Shown piece by piece: positions 62,210-64,000 of a stretch of 64,000 nt of DNA. The stretch covers positions 20,435-84,434 of the forward strand of contig LJCW01000065.1 in NCBI GenBank assembly GCA_001298555.1, given 5' to 3'. The DNA comes from Actinobacteria bacterium OV450. Lineage in GTDB: Bacteria > Actinomycetota > Actinomycetes > Streptomycetales > Streptomycetaceae. Position 1 is the first letter of the stretch, and every line of letters starts with the position of its first letter. The notes beneath the pieces are model-generated. The model was not told where the DNA came from. It ran no database searches and saw nothing but the letters and a program-made list of their open reading frames with translations. The position numbers were made by a program, and so were the translations under genes.

Positions 62210-62627
62210 TTCTCTCACCTCCGGAATACCCGGAGCGACCCCTCTCTTCCACCCGTCTTAAAACCTCAAGGGGATGTTGTCAAGGCAATCCCGGACGGAT
62301 ATATCGCACGACTGGAGTATCGACCACGGCATCCAGCAGTACAGCGACGAAGAAGGCGGAATCTGGGAGTACGTCTCCCGCAACGGCAGCCCCACCGCCC
62401 CCCGGCACACGCGTGTCGGCGCCTCACCGCGCCCGGTGTGCGGCCGCCACCGCGTCGGCCGCCTTCTGGCTCGCAGGCTGGTTCCTACAGCACCCGAGAG
62501 CAGGGCCCTGACGGAGCGGCGCGCCCGGCTCCTGCTCTACAGCACACACCCAGCCGGACCAGCTCGGAACCGAGCAGCTCCGTGGAGCGAGCGTCGGCTG
62601 GCCGGCTGACTGAAGGCGTCTGCCGGC
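62210..62627. other. Spacer between grpE and the J-protein gene
   Basis: 418 bp with the J-protein promoter at 62255-62283. A plus-strand frame (62274-62609, DWSIDHGIQQYSDEEGGIWEYV near its start) begins within the promoter and turns Arg/Pro-rich; it is not called as a gene. Confidence 0.45.
62255..62283 (-). promoter_or_regulatory. Promoter of the J-protein gene
   Basis: On the minus strand TTGACA (62283-62278), a 17-bp spacer, and TAAGAC (62260-62255) lie 46 bases before the start. The -35 is a perfect consensus. The spacer contains CTTGAGG, a half-site-like match to HspR elements (CTTGAGT-type), hinting at heat-shock control, but no full inverted repeat is seen. Confidence 0.6.
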
Positions 62628-63245
62628 TCAGCCGCGCTCTTCCTCGTCGGGCGGTTCGCTCACCGTCACCTCGGCCGGACGCAGGAGGTGGTGCCCGACA
62701 CGGTAGCCGGGCCGGTGCACGGTGGTGCAGGTTGGCTGGTCGACCTCGTCGGACCGCTCGTAGGAGATCGCTTCGTGGCGGGTGGGGTCGAAGGGTTCTC
62801 CCAGGGCCCCGACCTCCTGAAGGCCGAGCGTCGCGAGCTGGGATTCCAGTGCAGCGGCGACTGCTCGCAGACCGGGGTCGACGGTGCCGTGCTCGCGGGC
62901 CTGGTCGATGGCGTCCAGGACGGGCAGCAGCCCGCCCAGGACGTTGGCGACAGCGATTTCCCGTACCGCGAGGCGGTCACGCTGCACTCGCTTGCGGTAG
63001 TTGTCGTACTCCGCTTTGAGGCGCTGCAGGTCGGCGGTCCGCTGGGCGAGCTGGCGCTCCACAGCGTCGGCCCCGGCGGCAGGGGCGCCGCCGCGCGTTC
63101 CGCGGTCACCGTCCCCGGTCGTGTGCTGGGCGGGGTGGCCGCCTGCCCTGAGCTCAAGGGTGAGGGGGTCGATGCGCCGTTTGTCCCTGATCACGATGGG
63201 GGGCGGCTGCTTCCGCGGTCCGTCGGGATACTTCGGTGGGCTCAT
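62628..63245 (-). CDS. grpE: GrpE nucleotide exchange factor
   Basis: A 205-residue protein with a charged N-terminus, a coiled coil ([22 protein letters not shown]), and the C-terminal GrpE signature [12 protein letters not shown], followed by [24 protein letters not shown]. It exchanges ADP on DnaK. The start ATG overlaps the dnaK stop (ATGA at 63242-63245), so the genes are coupled in an accessory dnaK operon. No hspR or full dnaJ follows in the operon. Confidence 0.95.
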   Translation of the reverse strand: MSPPKYPDGPRKQPPPIVIRDKRRIDPLTLELRAGGHPAQHTTGDGDRGTRGGAPAAGADAVERQLAQRTADLQRLKAEYDNYRKRVQRDRLAVREIAVANVLGGLLPVLDAIDQAREHGTVDPGLRAVAAALESQLATLGLQEVGALGEPFDPTRHEAISYERSDEVDQPTCTTVHRPGYRVGHHLLRPAEVTVSEPPDEEERG

Positions 63246-64000
63246 CGGGCGTCTCCCTTCGGGCTCTCGTCGTCGACGATCTCGGCGTCGACGACTTCCT
63301 CGTCCGTGCCGGACGACCCCGCTTCGGACGGCGATCCGCCAGCGCCTGCTGCGGCGCCTTGGGTGTCGTAGAGGGCGGTGCCGATCTTCTGCGCGACGTT
63401 GCCGGCGCGCTCCGTCGCCGTGCGGATGGCTGCCGTGTCCTGGCCCTTGAGCTTTTCCTTGAGGTCGGTGATCGCGGTTTCGGTCTCGCTCTTGAGGTCG
63501 GCCGGGATCTTGGCCTCGTTGTCGCTGAGCAGCTTCTCGGTCTGGTAGACGAGCTGTTCCGCTTTGTTGCGCGTCTCGGCCTCCTCCTTGCGGCGGCGGT
63601 CTTCCTCGGCGTGCTGCTCGGCCTCGCGGACCATGCGGTCGATGTCCTGGCGAGGCAGGGAGGAGCCGCCGGTGACGGTCATCTTCTGCTCCTTGCCCGT
63701 GCCGAGGTCCTTGGCCGTGACGTGCATGATGCCGTTCGCGTCGATGTCGAAGGAGACCTCGATCTGCGGGACGCCACGCGGGGCCGGCGGCAGGCCGGTC
63801 AGCTCGAACATGCCGAGCTTCTTGTTGTACGCCGCGATCTCGCGCTCACCCTGGTAGACCTGGATCTGCACGGACGGCTGGTTGTCCTCGGCCGTCGTGA
63901 AGATCTCGGACCGCTTGGTCGGGATCGTGGTGTTGCGCTCGATGAGCTTGGTCATGATGCCGCCCTTGGTCTCGATGCCGAGGGACAGCGGGGTCACGTC
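63242..64000 (-). CDS. dnaK: DnaK chaperone, C-terminal part only
   Basis: A 252-residue C-terminal fragment running off the window's right end, starting at [14 protein letters not shown], the linker between nucleotide- and substrate-binding domains. It contains the substrate-binding strands [20 protein letters not shown] and [21 protein letters not shown], the helical lid, and an acidic tail ending [19 protein letters not shown]. It is followed by grpE (4-bp overlap). Because the next J-protein is short and separately promoted, this is probably a second, accessory dnaK locus. Confidence 0.97.
   Translation of the reverse strand, partial: DVTPLSLGIETKGGIMTKLIERNTTIPTKRSEIFTTAEDNQPSVQIQVYQGEREIAAYNKKLGMFELTGLPPAPRGVPQIEVSFDIDANGIMHVTAKDLGTGKEQKMTVTGGSSLPRQDIDRMVREAEQHAEEDRRRKEEAETRNKAEQLVYQTEKLLSDNEAKIPADLKSETETAITDLKEKLKGQDTAAIRTATERAGNVAQKIGTALYDTQGAAAGAGGSPSEAGSSGTDEEVVDAEIVDDESPKGDAR

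Noticed and set aside
62228..62290. Full HAIR (HspR inverted repeat) at the J-protein promoter
   Set aside because: Only one CTTGAGG-like half is visible; the second half with the 7-bp spacing is absent.
62274..62609. 111-residue plus-strand frame between grpE and the J-protein
   Set aside because: It starts inside the J-protein promoter, has no ribosome binding site and becomes Arg/Pro-rich.

Overview
The window is about 70% GC, codes densely with G/C-ending third positions, and carries Streptomyces hallmarks: a conservon (cvnA-B-C-D plus P450), HxlR/ArsR regulators, SpoIIE-type PP2C phosphatases, a rifamycin-associated element, and many small exported proteins. It is most likely a chromosomal segment of a Streptomyces or close relative. 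Short operons alternate with 0.3-1.6 kb spacers that hold gene remnants and short GC-rich tandem repeats, as is usual in less-constrained parts of the chromosome.

Layout. 0-5 kb: the tail of a serine hydrolase; an HxlR regulator divergent from an NmrA-like oxidoreductase; a four-gene translationally coupled operon (ArsR, DUF2071, membrane-anchored methyltransferase-like protein, small membrane protein); a convergent alpha/beta hydrolase. 5.4-10.8 kb: a class I terpene cyclase convergent with a conservon whose last gene is a CYP157-like P450. 11.5-16.6 kb: Tat-exported amidohydrolase, a D-Ala-D-Ala carboxypeptidase, a DUF5959 protein and a small exported protein. 17-24.4 kb: MFS exporter, DUF6082 remnant, F420/NADP-type oxidoreductase with an inositol-phosphatase-like enzyme, ATP-grasp protein, isochorismatase-like hydrolase, DUF1772 protein. 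24.5-27.5 kb: an arsenic locus (ArsO-like flavoprotein divergent from arsR, arsN-like GNAT, arsC) with no efflux pump in the window. 27.8-30.7 kb: MFS exporter divergent from an HxlR regulator, and a RibD/DHFR-type reductase.

30.7-43.6 kb: accessory-looking stretch with four microsatellite-like arrays, exported proteins, a coupled nucleotidyltransferase / BON-like / metallophosphoesterase operon, a lamin-tail protein, GNAT, DUF1801 and VOC proteins, and an ArsR-like regulator next to a small secreted protein. 44-47 kb: a two-gene AlkB-like 2-oxoglutarate/Fe(II) oxygenase module followed by a ZIP transporter; this is the strongest candidate for an undescribed system. 47-53.2 kb: sigma-factor remnant, PAS-type PP2C phosphatase with a Cys/His-rich N-terminus, and a rifampin phosphotransferase behind a 19-bp RAE. 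53.4-57.1 kb: an exported papain-like (C39-type) cysteine peptidase with a membrane-anchored partner, a three-repeat ricin-type lectin, and two tiny membrane proteins. 57.2-61.3 kb: GNAT, DoxX-like protein divergent from HxlR, a GAF-PP2C phosphatase, a CBM48 protein. 61.8-64 kb: an accessory chaperone set (dnaK 3' end, grpE, and a separately promoted short J-protein).

Several loci follow a regulator-plus-target logic: HxlR with oxidoreductase, exporter or DoxX; ArsR with the arsenic genes; the conservon with its P450 and possibly the terpene cyclase. Four gene remnants (DUF6082, sigma factor, GNAT, epimerase) show ongoing decay. No tRNA, rRNA, CRISPR array, insertion sequence or prophage was recognised.
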